From NCBI RefSeq assembly GCF_003724155.1, contig NZ_RJJQ01000005.1, forward strand, positions 62,001 to 126,000: a DNA stretch of 64,000 nucleotides, read 5' to 3'. A model generated the notes under the pieces. The model saw only the letters and a list, made by a program, of their open reading frames with translations, was not told where the DNA came from and made no database searches. Source of the stretch: Flexivirga caeni. Its GTDB lineage: Bacteria; Actinomycetota; Actinomycetes; Actinomycetales; Dermatophilaceae. Shown in pieces: positions 26,808 through 34,739 of the stretch (positions are counted from its first letter, which is position 1; every line of letters starts with the position of its first letter). The translations under genes and the position numbers were made by a program.

Positions 26808-28228
26808 TCACCGTCGCATCGGCCGCGTCCGCGGCATACATCGTCGCCGCTCTGCTGTTCATCCTCGCGCTGGACGGGCTGTCCCGCCACGAGACCTCCA
26901 AGGTGGGCAACACCTTCGGCATCGCCGGTATGGCGCTCGCGCTCGCGGCGACGATCGCGCTCGCGATCGACCACCACATCGAGGGTTACGGCCTCGCGCT
27001 GCTCGTGATCGCGATGGTGATCGGTGCCGCGATCGGGTTGTGGCGTGCGCGCGTGGTGGCGATGACCGGTATGCCGGAACTCATCGCGTTGCTGCATTCC
27101 TTCGTCGGGCTGGCAGCGGTGCTGGTCGGCTGGAACGGCTACCTGCTGGTCGAGCACGACCCGCACGGCGCCGAGGCCGCGAACCTGAACGCGGTGAGCA
27201 CGCTGGGGATTCACCATGCCGAGGTGTTCATCGGGGTCTTCGTCGGTGGCGTGACACTGACCGGCTCGATCATCGCTTTCCTGAAACTGTCGGCGCGGAT
27301 CAAGTCGACGCCGCTGGTGCTGCCGGGCAAGAACCTGCTCAACCTGGGCGCGCTGGTGCTCTTCGTCGCGCTGACGGTGTGGTTCTGCGCGGACCCGCAG
27401 CTGTGGCTGCTGGTCGTCGTCACGCTGCTCGCGCTGGCACTAGGGCTGCACCTGGTCGCCTCGATCGGCGGCGGCGACATGCCGGTCGTGGTGTCGATGC
27501 TGAACAGTTACTCCGGCTGGGCCGCTGCGGCGTCGGGCTTCCTGCTGGGCAACGACCTGCTGATCGTCACCGGTGCGCTCGTCGGGTCCTCGGGTGCCTA
27601 CCTGTCCTACATCATGTGCACGGCGATGAACCGGTCGTTCCTGTCGGTGATCGCGGGTGGTTTCGGCATCGAGGCGCCCACGTCGGCGGGCGCGGATCTC
27701 GGGACGCACCGGGAGACGAGCGTCGCGGAGGTGGCCGAGTTGCTGTCGTCGGCGTCGGCCGTGGCGATTGCGCCCGGCTACGGCATGGCGGTCGCACAGG
27801 CGCAGTATGCCGTGGCAGATCTGACAAAGGCGTTGCGCGACAAGGGAAAGCAGGTGCGGTTCGCCATACACCCCGTCGCCGGGCGGCTGCCGGGGCACAT
27901 GAATGTGCTGCTCGCGGAGGCGAAGGTGCCTTACGACATCGTGCTGGAGATGGACGAGATCAACGACGACTTCGCCGACACCGACGTGGTGCTGGTGATC
28001 GGCGCCAACGACACCGTCAACCCGGCCGCGGCCGAGGATCCCGGATCGCCGATCGTCGGCATGCCGGTGCTGCGCGTCTGGGAAGCGGGCGACGTCGTCG
28101 TGCTGAAGCGGTCTATGGCGTCCGGGTATGCCGGAGTGCCCAATCCACTCTTCTACCGCGACAACTCGGCCATGCTCTTCGGTGACGCGAAGGAGCAGGT
28201 CACAGCAGTCATCGCCGGGCTGCAATGA
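26804..28228 (+). CDS. pntB: NAD(P) transhydrogenase subunit beta
   Basis: A 474-residue beta subunit. About the first 270 residues hold the remaining domain II helices (proton channel), with conserved [21 protein letters not shown] and [15 protein letters not shown] segments. The C-terminal domain III binds NADP(H): it has the [12 protein letters not shown] loop, the [10 protein letters not shown] motif and the [17 protein letters not shown] segment. ATG 26804 overlaps pntA's TGA. PntAB makes NADPH for biosynthesis, fitting the lipid genes nearby. Confidence 0.95.
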   Translation: MITVASAASAAYIVAALLFILALDGLSRHETSKVGNTFGIAGMALALAATIALAIDHHIEGYGLALLVIAMVIGAAIGLWRARVVAMTGMPELIALLHSFVGLAAVLVGWNGYLLVEHDPHGAEAANLNAVSTLGIHHAEVFIGVFVGGVTLTGSIIAFLKLSARIKSTPLVLPGKNLLNLGALVLFVALTVWFCADPQLWLLVVVTLLALALGLHLVASIGGGDMPVVVSMLNSYSGWAAAASGFLLGNDLLIVTGALVGSSGAYLSYIMCTAMNRSFLSVIAGGFGIEAPTSAGADLGTHRETSVAEVAELLSSASAVAIAPGYGMAVAQAQYAVADLTKALRDKGKQVRFAIHPVAGRLPGHMNVLLAEAKVPYDIVLEMDEINDDFADTDVVLVIGANDTVNPAAAEDPGSPIVGMPVLRVWEAGDVVVLKRSMASGYAGVPNPLFYRDNSAMLFGDAKEQVTAVIAGLQ

Positions 28229-28283
28229 GCCGCACCGACACACGGCGTGCCCCGGTGGCGCGTCCTCGGGGTGACCTACGAGA

Positions 28284-29711
28284 ATGGCCCGCATGACCGC
28301 GCTGCCTTCCGTGTCCAATTCGATCACCGTTCGCGTCGACCTGCCCGGGCGGACCACCGCCGTCAGCGAACTCAGCGGTGCCGTCGAGCGCAACGGGGGG
28401 CTGGTGACGGCCCTCGACATCAACCATTCGGACAACGACCGGATGACGATCGACGTCACCGCCGCTGCGCGGGATGCCGACCATGCAGCCGAACTCGTGG
28501 CCGCGATGCGCGCGGTCGACGGTGTCGAGATCCGCAAGGTGAGCGACCGCACCTTCCTCGCCCACCTCGGCGGCAAGCTGAAGATCGAGTCGAAGGTGCC
28601 GATCCGCAACCGCGACGACCTGTCGATGGTCTACACGCCCGGTGTCGCGCGCGTCTGCCTCGACATCGCCGAAAACCCTGATGACGCAAGGCGATTGACC
28701 ATCAAGCGGAACACCGTTGCCGTGGTCACCGACGGCACCGCGGTGCTCGGCCTGGGTGACATCGGTCCGCTGGCCGCGTTGCCGGTGATGGAGGGCAAGG
28801 CTGCGCTCTTCAAGCGCTTCGCCGACATCGACGCCTTCCCTCTGTGCCTGGACACCAAGGACACCGAGGAGATCATCCGCACCGTCAAGATCGTCGCGCC
28901 GGAGTTCGCGGGCATCAACCTGGAGGACATCTCGGCGCCGCGCTGCTTCGAGATCGAGCGCCGGCTGCGCGACGAACTCGATATCCCGGTCTTCCACGAC
29001 GACCAGCACGGCACGGCGATCGTCGTGCTCGCCGCGCTGCGCAATGCGCTGCGGGTGGTCGGCAAGGAGCTGTCCGAGGTGCGCATCGTGCAGGCGGGTG
29101 CCGGTGCCGCGGGGACAGCCATCGCCATACTGCTGGCGGCCGCCGGCGCGAAGGACATCGTGCTGTCCGACATCCACGGGGTCGTCGAGCCGAACCGTCC
29201 CGACATCCTGGCCGCACCGGGCAGCGATCTCGCGAAGCTCGCCGCGGCGACCAACCCCGAGCACGTGACCGGCACCCTGAAAGATGCGGTCCGTGGCGCG
29301 GACGTCTTCATCGGTGTCTCGGCACCCAATCTGCTCACCGGCGACGACATCGCGGGTATGGCGGACGACGCGATCGTTTTTGCTTTGGCCAATCCGACGC
29401 CCGAGGTCGACCCGACGGCCGCTGCCGAACACGCGACCGTGGTCGCGACCGGACGCAGCGACTTCGCCAACCAGATCAACAACGTGCTGGTCTTCCCGGG
29501 CGTGTTCCGCGGTTTGCTCGACGCAGCGGCGACCAGCGTGACGATTGACGTCATGCTCGCCGCGGCATACGCGCTGGCCGATGTGGTGAAGCCGGAGCAG
29601 CTGAACCCGGCATACATCGTGCCGAGCGTCTTCCAGCCGGACGTCTCGAAGGTCGTCGCGCGTGCGGTGGCCGGTGCGGTGCGCGGCGACGAGAGTGACG
29701 CGACGGACTGA
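28284..29711 (+). CDS. NAD-dependent malic enzyme with N-terminal ACT domain
   Basis: A 475-residue protein. Residues about 12-85 form an ACT-like regulatory domain (SITVRVDLPGRTTAVSEL). The malic domain follows with DLSMVYTPGVARVCLDIA and a metal-binding region FHDDQHGTAIV. The NAD-binding domain has VQAGAGAAGTAIAILL, then ANPTPEVDP and FANQINNVLVFPG. It oxidatively decarboxylates malate to pyruvate. ATG 28284 is taken as start; ATG 28293 is equally plausible. It is downstream of pntAB on the same strand but separated by 55 bases. Confidence 0.92.
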   Translation: MARMTALPSVSNSITVRVDLPGRTTAVSELSGAVERNGGLVTALDINHSDNDRMTIDVTAAARDADHAAELVAAMRAVDGVEIRKVSDRTFLAHLGGKLKIESKVPIRNRDDLSMVYTPGVARVCLDIAENPDDARRLTIKRNTVAVVTDGTAVLGLGDIGPLAALPVMEGKAALFKRFADIDAFPLCLDTKDTEEIIRTVKIVAPEFAGINLEDISAPRCFEIERRLRDELDIPVFHDDQHGTAIVVLAALRNALRVVGKELSEVRIVQAGAGAAGTAIAILLAAAGAKDIVLSDIHGVVEPNRPDILAAPGSDLAKLAAATNPEHVTGTLKDAVRGADVFIGVSAPNLLTGDDIAGMADDAIVFALANPTPEVDPTAAAEHATVVATGRSDFANQINNVLVFPGVFRGLLDAAATSVTIDVMLAAAYALADVVKPEQLNPAYIVPSVFQPDVSKVVARAVAGAVRGDESDATD

Positions 29712-29720
29712 AGTCGCGAC

Positions 29721-30365
29721 TCAGCCGTCGCGGCGGGTGCGTCGTGCCCCGCCTTTCAGCCGGGCGCTGACCGCGCGTCGCGCAACCGGTCCGAGTCCGT
29801 CGATCGTGTCGGCGAGCACCGCGAGTTGGGTCAGCGCATCGAGGGCGGCTGCGCCGCCGTCGGGATCGACCCCGTCATACAGCTCGAGGCCGATGAAGCT
29901 GGCGCACACGGCGCGGGCGAGACCGCGCGCTTCGGCGACGTCGGCCAGGACGGTTGACTCGAGCACGCGGTCGATGACCTGTTCGACCTCGGCGACCCAC
30001 CGGTCCATCGAATAGCGCGCTGCGGCGGCCAGTTCCGGGTCGCGCTGGCCGCCGGCCATCAGCTGAGCCATCACGGCGACGTTGCCGGACGCCTGCTCGG
30101 TCTCGTGCAGTTCGCGGCCCACCTGCAACAGCGCGGACAGTGAGTCGACTTCTGCGAAGAGTTGCCGGTAGTGGTCGGCGCGCTCGTCCACCGCGTGCCG
30201 CGCTGCCGCAGTGAGGAGGCCGTCGAGGGTGCCGAAGTGGTAGAAGACCAGCGCCTGGTTGACCCCGGCACGGGAGGCGATGACCCGTGCAGAGGCCCCG
30301 GCGACGCCGTCGGTGCGCAGCACGTCGAGACTTGCGTCGAGCAGTTTGGTCTTGGTGTCGGTCAT
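29721..30365 (-). CDS. TetR family regulator
   Basis: A 214-residue regulator with the N-terminal TetR HTH: TKLLDASLDVLRTDG, then ARVIASRAGVNQALVFYHFGTLDGLL at about 23-48. The rest is helical, with a TetR_C-type domain. It converges on malic enzyme with nine bases between stops. The ATG at 30365 begins MTDTKTKLLDAS. No operator palindrome is obvious just upstream. Ligand and targets are unknown. Confidence 0.87.
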   Translation of the reverse strand: MTDTKTKLLDASLDVLRTDGVAGASARVIASRAGVNQALVFYHFGTLDGLLTAAARHAVDERADHYRQLFAEVDSLSALLQVGRELHETEQASGNVAVMAQLMAGGQRDPELAAAARYSMDRWVAEVEQVIDRVLESTVLADVAEARGLARAVCASFIGLELYDGVDPDGGAAALDALTQLAVLADTIDGLGPVARRAVSARLKGGARRTRRDG

Positions 30366-30385
30366 CGTGGCTGCCACCGTAGCGG

Positions 30386-30631
30386 CTATGCCGGGTGCCT
30401 CCGCGCGGGGAGCAGCCTGGCCGCCCACGGCCCGAGGCCCGAGCAGCCGAGGGCGATGGTGATCAGCGGTTTGACTGTCGAGGTGTTCGCCAGGACGGTG
30501 CTGCTCAGCCAGCACAGGACGATGACGGCGACGACGGCCGGCCCCGCGCGATGCAACCTCTCGATCGCGAGATGCTCGGTTGGGATGGGGGTGCGGTTCG
30601 CCGACGCGCAGCGCGATGCGACGAAGGTCAC
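30386..30631 (-). CDS. Possible small membrane protein
   Basis: An 81-residue frame with GTG start at 30631 and two hydrophobic stretches: AGPAVVAVIVLCWLSSTVLA and TVKPLITIALGCSGLGPWAARLL. The C-terminus is basic. It reads like a small actinobacterial membrane protein, but no motif or strong ribosome site supports it. It would be just upstream of tetR on the same strand. Coding status is uncertain. Confidence 0.38.
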   Translation of the reverse strand: MTFVASRCASANRTPIPTEHLAIERLHRAGPAVVAVIVLCWLSSTVLANTSTVKPLITIALGCSGLGPWAARLLPARRHPA

Positions 30632-30862
30632 GCCGGAAGAGGCGCGCTCGTTTTGCGGCGGGATCGTCCGGTCCGATACTGTTGACGACGTTATTACGCG
30701 ATCTTGCGTTCATTGCTGATTTTCCTTTTGTGAGCGCCGAGATCTTTCCGGCGCGAGGGACCCCTGAGCAGCGCGACACCCGCTTCGATGCGGGCGATGT
30801 GGCCTGTCCGTCCCCGCGGGGTGCGCTCAGCAGCGCCCGAACAATTCACGAAGGAATGACGC
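30632..30862 (+). promoter_or_regulatory. 231-bp leader of the DEAD-box helicase with AT-rich segment
   Basis: This stretch contains no clear gene. An AT-richer patch (about 30680-30735) includes TTGACG at 30682-30687. A TTGCGG/GATACT pair (30653-30658, 30675-30680, 16-base spacing) is a candidate promoter. Translation signals follow as AAGGAA seven to nine bases before the ATG at 30863. Long leaders are common for cold-inducible RNA helicase genes; that role is inferred. Confidence 0.4.
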
Positions 30863-32977
30863 ATGCCCAAGAAGGCAATGGATGGCAAGAAGGTGCGCTG
30901 GACGCGCGCCCAGAAGCTCGAGGCCAAGCGATCCGAAGTGCGCGCTCAGCGCGACGATCGCGACCGCGGTCAACGGCGCGACCAGGGCGCCGCGACGCGC
31001 ACCGACCGGCGGGACCGCACTGACCGGCGCGAGGGTGCGCCGTCGGGCCGGGACCGCTACGAGCGCCGCGACCGCGCGCCGCGCCGGGACGGCGAGGACC
31101 GTGGCGCCGGCCGCCGCGACTACGCCGCGAGGGACGATCGGCGGGACTACAGCCGCGACGACCGGCGCAGCGACCGCAGGTGGAGCAACGACCGCGACGA
31201 CCGCCGGTCCACCGATCGCCGCGACGACCGAGGCGGGGACCGCCCGGCGCGGCGCAGCTACCGCGACGACCGACGACCGTCGTATCGCGATGACCGGCGG
31301 GACGACCGCCGTCCGGCATACCGTGACGACCGCCGTGATGACCGTCGCTCGTCCTTCCGCGACGACCGATGGGACGAGCGCCGTGATGACCGGCGTCCGG
31401 CATACCGGGATGACCGCCGTGATGAGCGTCGCTCGTCCTTCCGCGACGACCGGCGGGACGACCGCCGTCCGGCATACCGTAACGACCGGCGCGACGACCG
31501 CCGCCCCTCCTTCCGCGACGACCGATCCGAGCGCCGCGACTACGACCGTCCCCGCCGGGAGGACCGCGCCACCGAACCACGGACTGCGCCTGTCCGCGAG
31601 CAGCGCTCCGCCGAGCCGATTTCGTTGGAGGGCAACGGTTTCGCCGCGCTGGAGCTGCCGGAGGTGCTGGTCGAGCGGCTCGCTCGCGACGGCATCACCG
31701 CGCCCTTCCCGATCCAGGTAGCGACGATTCCGGACGCCCTCGCCGGCCGCGACGTCCTCGGCCGTGGCCGCACCGGGTCCGGCAAGACCCTCTCCTTCGG
31801 GCTGCCCATGCTGACCCGCCTCGCCAAGGGCGGTAAGGCACGCCCCGGTCAGCCGCGCGCGATCGTGCTGGTGCCGACCCGGGAACTCGCGATGCAGGTC
31901 AGCGACGCGCTGCAGCCGCTCGTGCACATCATCGGGCTCCGTCACAAGCTGGTCGCCGGCGGTATGCCGTATGAGCCGCAGTTGTCCGCGCTCGAGCGCG
32001 GTGTCGACGTGCTGATCGCCACTCCGGGCCGGTTGATCGACCTGATGGAGCGCGGCGCGGCGGACCTGTCCCGCGTGGAGATCGCGGTGCTGGACGAAGC
32101 GGACCACATGGCCGAGATGGGCTTCCTGGAAGCGATCCAGCAGATCCTCGACCAGGTGCCCACGGACGGCCAGCGGTTGCTCTTCTCCGCGACCTTGGAC
32201 CGCGGCATCGACACCGTGGTCGAGCAATACCTGACCGACCCGGTCGAGCACGCCACCGATGACGGCACCGCTTCGGTCGACACCATGGACCACCACGCGT
32301 TGCTGATCGAGCCGCGCTACAAGAAGGCCGTCACCGCCGAGGTCGCGAACCGTCCCGGCCGCACCGTGGTCTTCGTGCGCACCAAGCTCGGCGCCGACCG
32401 GGTCGCCGGTGAGTTGCGCGACCAGGGCGTGATGGCCGCGGCGCTGCACGGCGGACTGAACCAGAGCCAGCGCAACAAGGTGCTGGGCGCGTTCAAGGAC
32501 GGCAAGGTGCCGGTGCTGGTCGCCACGGACGTCGCCGCGCGCGGCATCCACGTGGACGACGTCGGTGTGGTGCTGCAGGTCGACCCGCCGGCTGACCACA
32601 AGGACTACCTGCACCGGGCCGGTCGCACGGCGCGCGCGGGGGAGAAGGGCACCGTCGTGACCCTGGCGCTCCCGCATCAGCGCCGCACGATGCAGCGTCT
32701 CCTCGACGAGGCCGGTGTCGGCACGAGTCTGCAGAATGCGCGACCGGGCGATGACGTCATACGCGCCACGGGCGGCAGCACCCCGCAGGGTGCGCCGATC
32801 TCCGAGCAGGACCTGCAGCGCCTGATCAGCCCGCCGCGCGCGAGTCGCGGTGGCCGGTCCTACGGCGATCGCGGTCCCCGTCAGGGCGGCCGGGGCCGAT
32901 ATGGCGACCGGAACCGTCGTGACGGCAGCTCGTATGGCGGTCGTGACCGTTTCGGGCGCGGGCATTCGGCGCGCTGA
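30863..32977 (+). CDS. DEAD-box RNA helicase with Arg/Asp-rich repetitive N-terminus
   Basis: A 704-residue protein. Residues 1 to about 250 are low-complexity and highly charged, dominated by Arg and Asp, with tandem units such as YRDDRRDDRRPA. The helicase core starts near 253 and has the Q-motif FPIQ, Walker A GRTGSGKT near 305, LDEADHMAEMGF near 410, SAT, and the C-terminal GRTARAGEKG. The tail is Gly/Arg-rich (RGGRSYGDRGPRQGGRGRYG), suitable for RNA binding. Likely roles are RNA remodelling in ribosome assembly or cold adaptation. The charged extension may promote phase separation, an inference. Identity with a named gene such as rhlE or deaD is uncertain. Confidence 0.92.
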   Translation: MPKKAMDGKKVRWTRAQKLEAKRSEVRAQRDDRDRGQRRDQGAATRTDRRDRTDRREGAPSGRDRYERRDRAPRRDGEDRGAGRRDYAARDDRRDYSRDDRRSDRRWSNDRDDRRSTDRRDDRGGDRPARRSYRDDRRPSYRDDRRDDRRPAYRDDRRDDRRSSFRDDRWDERRDDRRPAYRDDRRDERRSSFRDDRRDDRRPAYRNDRRDDRRPSFRDDRSERRDYDRPRREDRATEPRTAPVREQRSAEPISLEGNGFAALELPEVLVERLARDGITAPFPIQVATIPDALAGRDVLGRGRTGSGKTLSFGLPMLTRLAKGGKARPGQPRAIVLVPTRELAMQVSDALQPLVHIIGLRHKLVAGGMPYEPQLSALERGVDVLIATPGRLIDLMERGAADLSRVEIAVLDEADHMAEMGFLEAIQQILDQVPTDGQRLLFSATLDRGIDTVVEQYLTDPVEHATDDGTASVDTMDHHALLIEPRYKKAVTAEVANRPGRTVVFVRTKLGADRVAGELRDQGVMAAALHGGLNQSQRNKVLGAFKDGKVPVLVATDVAARGIHVDDVGVVLQVDPPADHKDYLHRAGRTARAGEKGTVVTLALPHQRRTMQRLLDEAGVGTSLQNARPGDDVIRATGGSTPQGAPISEQDLQRLISPPRASRGGRSYGDRGPRQGGRGRYGDRNRRDGSSYGGRDRFGRGHSAR
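31257..31525 (+). repeat. In-frame tandem repeats coding for the R/D-rich tract
   Basis: CGTCCGGCATACC occurs at 31310-31322, 31394-31406 and 31466-31478 (spacing 84 and 72). A longer 26-base block at 31343-31368 recurs at 31427-31452, again 84 bases apart. All spacings are multiples of three, so the repeats stay in frame inside the helicase gene. They probably arose by duplication and may vary in number between strains. Confidence 0.85.
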
Positions 32978-33021
32978 GGACGGTCGGACGCAGGTGCGGG
33001 TCGGTCGCCCATAATGACCTG

Positions 33022-33591
33022 GTGACCGACCTGACCGGACGCCTGCTCGTCGCTGTGCCGCGGACCGAACCCGAGGTGACGGAGGGCGACGTCTTCGACC
33101 GGAGCGTGGTGCTCGTGCTGCATCACGACGAGAGCGGCACGCACGGGCTGATCCTGAACCGCCCGCTTGCCGCCGAGGTGGACAGTGTGCTGCCCGGCTG
33201 GCAGGAGCACGTCACCGGCCCGGACTGTGTCTTCCAGGGCGGGCCGGTGTCGCTCGACACCGCGCTCGCGCTTGCGTCGTCGAACGGCAATGACGACGAA
33301 TCGCTCGGAATACGAACGCTTTTCGGTGACATGTGTCTGGTCGACCTGGATGCACCGCCGCCGATCGTCGCGCCCGTCGTGGCGGCGTTGCGCATCTACG
33401 CGGGGTATGCCGGCTGGGCGGCCGGTCAGCTGGAGGGCGAGATCGACGCGGGCATGTGGTTTGTGGTCGACGCGCAGACCTCCGACGCATTCAGCCTCGA
33501 CCCGGCCGACTTGTGGGAGCGGGTGCTGCGACGGCAGCGGTCGGCCGTGTCGTTCGCCGCGACCTTTCCGTCCGACCCCGACCTGAACTGA
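33022..33591 (+). CDS. YqgE/AlgH family protein
   Basis: A 189-residue protein of the DUF179 family: LTGRLLVAVPRTEP at the start, FDRSVVLVLHHDESGTHGLILNRPL near residue 20-45, VFQGGPVS near 75, and AGYAGWAAGQLEGEI near 130. These are the defining segments of YqgE/AlgH. The fold is known; the function is not. The start is GTG 33022. It precedes the DUF3039 gene by 21 bases on the same strand, a plausible operon. Confidence 0.92.
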   Translation: MTDLTGRLLVAVPRTEPEVTEGDVFDRSVVLVLHHDESGTHGLILNRPLAAEVDSVLPGWQEHVTGPDCVFQGGPVSLDTALALASSNGNDDESLGIRTLFGDMCLVDLDAPPPIVAPVVAALRIYAGYAGWAAGQLEGEIDAGMWFVVDAQTSDAFSLDPADLWERVLRRQRSAVSFAATFPSDPDLN

Positions 33592-33612
33592 CGGAACCTA
33601 CACTGAGGTCGT

Positions 33613-33921
33613 ATGAGCACTGTTGACGAACCGGATCGGCTGTCCTCCCCGGAGAGCGCACCCAGCGTGCCCCGGACGACGACCGCGACGCTGGAGCGCA
33701 CCGACGCCCAGGAGCAGCTGCAGGAGCCGGGCGACCATGAGCGCTTCGCGCACTACGTGCGCAAGGAGAAGATCATGGAGAGCGCGCTGTCGGGTGAACC
33801 GGTGACTGCGCTCTGCGGCAAGGTCTGGGTGCCGGGCCGCGACCCGGAGAAGTTCCCGGTCTGCCCGACCTGCAAGGAGATCTACGACGGTTTGCGCGCA
33901 CCGCAGGATGGCGGAGACTGA
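33613..33921 (+). CDS. DUF3039 family protein
   Basis: A 102-residue protein with the DUF3039 core: HERFAHYVRKEKIMESALSG, then VTALCGKVWVPGRDPEKF and PVCPTCKEIYDGL. One Cys in the first block and the CPTC pair suggest a small metal-binding site with His and Cys ligands. The N-terminal 40 residues are polar and probably disordered. It lies between yqgE and, beyond an inserted toxin-antitoxin pair, an SF2 helicase. Function is unknown. Confidence 0.88.
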   Translation: MSTVDEPDRLSSPESAPSVPRTTTATLERTDAQEQLQEPGDHERFAHYVRKEKIMESALSGEPVTALCGKVWVPGRDPEKFPVCPTCKEIYDGLRAPQDGGD

Positions 33922-33952
33922 CTCCGAGGGGACTGACAGGCGTCCGGCGCGG

Positions 33953-34369
33953 TCACGTCCCAGGGTCGTCGGTCACCGGGTCTTCGACTCGAAACCCCAG
34001 CTCCCGAGCCACAGTTGCCATGTTGTGGTCGTGCGTCACCATCACGAGGTCTTCGATTCCGCTTCGGAGTGCCGAGCCCAGATGGATCGCGTCGAGAGTC
34101 TTGATGTGCGGAACGATCGCCTCCGCTTCCAGCAGTACGGCGTGGTCGAGGGGCAGAAGCGCGAGGTAGTCGAGTACCTCATCGCGCAGTGCCGGGGGCT
34201 GGCGGACTCGACGCAAGACACGCGTGACTTCGGTGCGCAGCAGCCTGGACGAGACGCCGAGGTGCTCAGGGGCCTCGTTCATCTGGTCGAACCATGCGGC
34301 AGCCGCGGGAGAGTCGTGCAAGAGAATCCGCAGTGCCACGGAGCTGTCGAGATAGTAGGCAGTCACCAC
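33953..34369 (-). CDS. vapC: PIN-domain toxin (VapC type)
   Basis: A 138-residue PIN-domain ribonuclease with the acidic metal-binding residues in place: Asp8 (YYLDSS), Glu47 (RTEVTR), Asp93 (TLDAIHLGSAL) and Asp114 (THDHNM). Length matches VapC toxins, which cleave tRNA or rRNA. It overlaps the antitoxin gene by seven bases downstream of it, the standard antitoxin-first order. It points opposite to the flanking genes. The RNA target is unknown. Confidence 0.9.
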   Translation of the reverse strand: MVTAYYLDSSVALRILLHDSPAAAAWFDQMNEAPEHLGVSSRLLRTEVTRVLRRVRQPPALRDEVLDYLALLPLDHAVLLEAEAIVPHIKTLDAIHLGSALRSGIEDLVMVTHDHNMATVARELGFRVEDPVTDDPGT

Positions 34370-34614
34370 TCGCCACTGACTTCGTCGAGCAACTCGTCCA
34401 TCGACATTCCGTCAGGCAACTCCACCCGGGGAAGCTCACTGGTATGGGAGCGGCCGGTGCGCTTCGGCGGGATGAGTGTCGCCGACGATACGGACGGCAC
34501 GATCCGCGCGACCTCGCGATTATGGCGGGTCAGGATGTAGACCTGCCCGGCCTCCACCTCATCGAGCATCCGGGTTGGATTCTGCCGAAGCTCACCCACG
34601 GAGATCGTCTTCAT
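34363..34614 (-). CDS. vapB: Phd/YefM-type antitoxin (VapB)
   Basis: An 83-residue antitoxin: MKTISVGELRQNPTRMLDEVEAG with the Phd/YefM N-terminal DNA-binding fold and the YILTRHNREVARIVP strand pair. The acidic C-terminus (MSMDELLDEVSGEW) would wrap the toxin. I chose ATG 34614 because the in-frame ATG at 34644 lies beyond the operator-like palindrome. Translation is coupled to vapC by the overlap. It should autorepress the pair. Confidence 0.88.
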   Translation of the reverse strand: MKTISVGELRQNPTRMLDEVEAGQVYILTRHNREVARIVPSVSSATLIPPKRTGRSHTSELPRVELPDGMSMDELLDEVSGEW

Positions 34615-34623
34615 ACAGGTAGC

Positions 34624-34640
34624 GTAGTCAAATTGTCTAC
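34624..34640. promoter_or_regulatory. Operator-like palindrome of the vapBC pair
   Basis: GTAGTCAAATTGTCTAC is palindromic over 17 bases except for one symmetric mismatch pair and the centre. It lies ten bases upstream of the antitoxin start in an AT-rich patch, the usual place for VapBC autoregulation. Confidence 0.65.
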
Positions 34641-34739
34641 TCATATCTACATGACGGCAACGGGTTCGCGCGTGTCCGGTCGGTCGCCGGGGTGTCCGCT
34701 CGGTGAGGGGTGCACTGGAGCAGTTAGCCTGGTCGGCCT

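Noticed and set aside
29709-29725. Near-palindrome CTGAAGTCGCGACTCAG between convergent malic enzyme and tetR stops
   Set aside because: The stem is short with almost no loop and no T run, so it does not support a terminator call.
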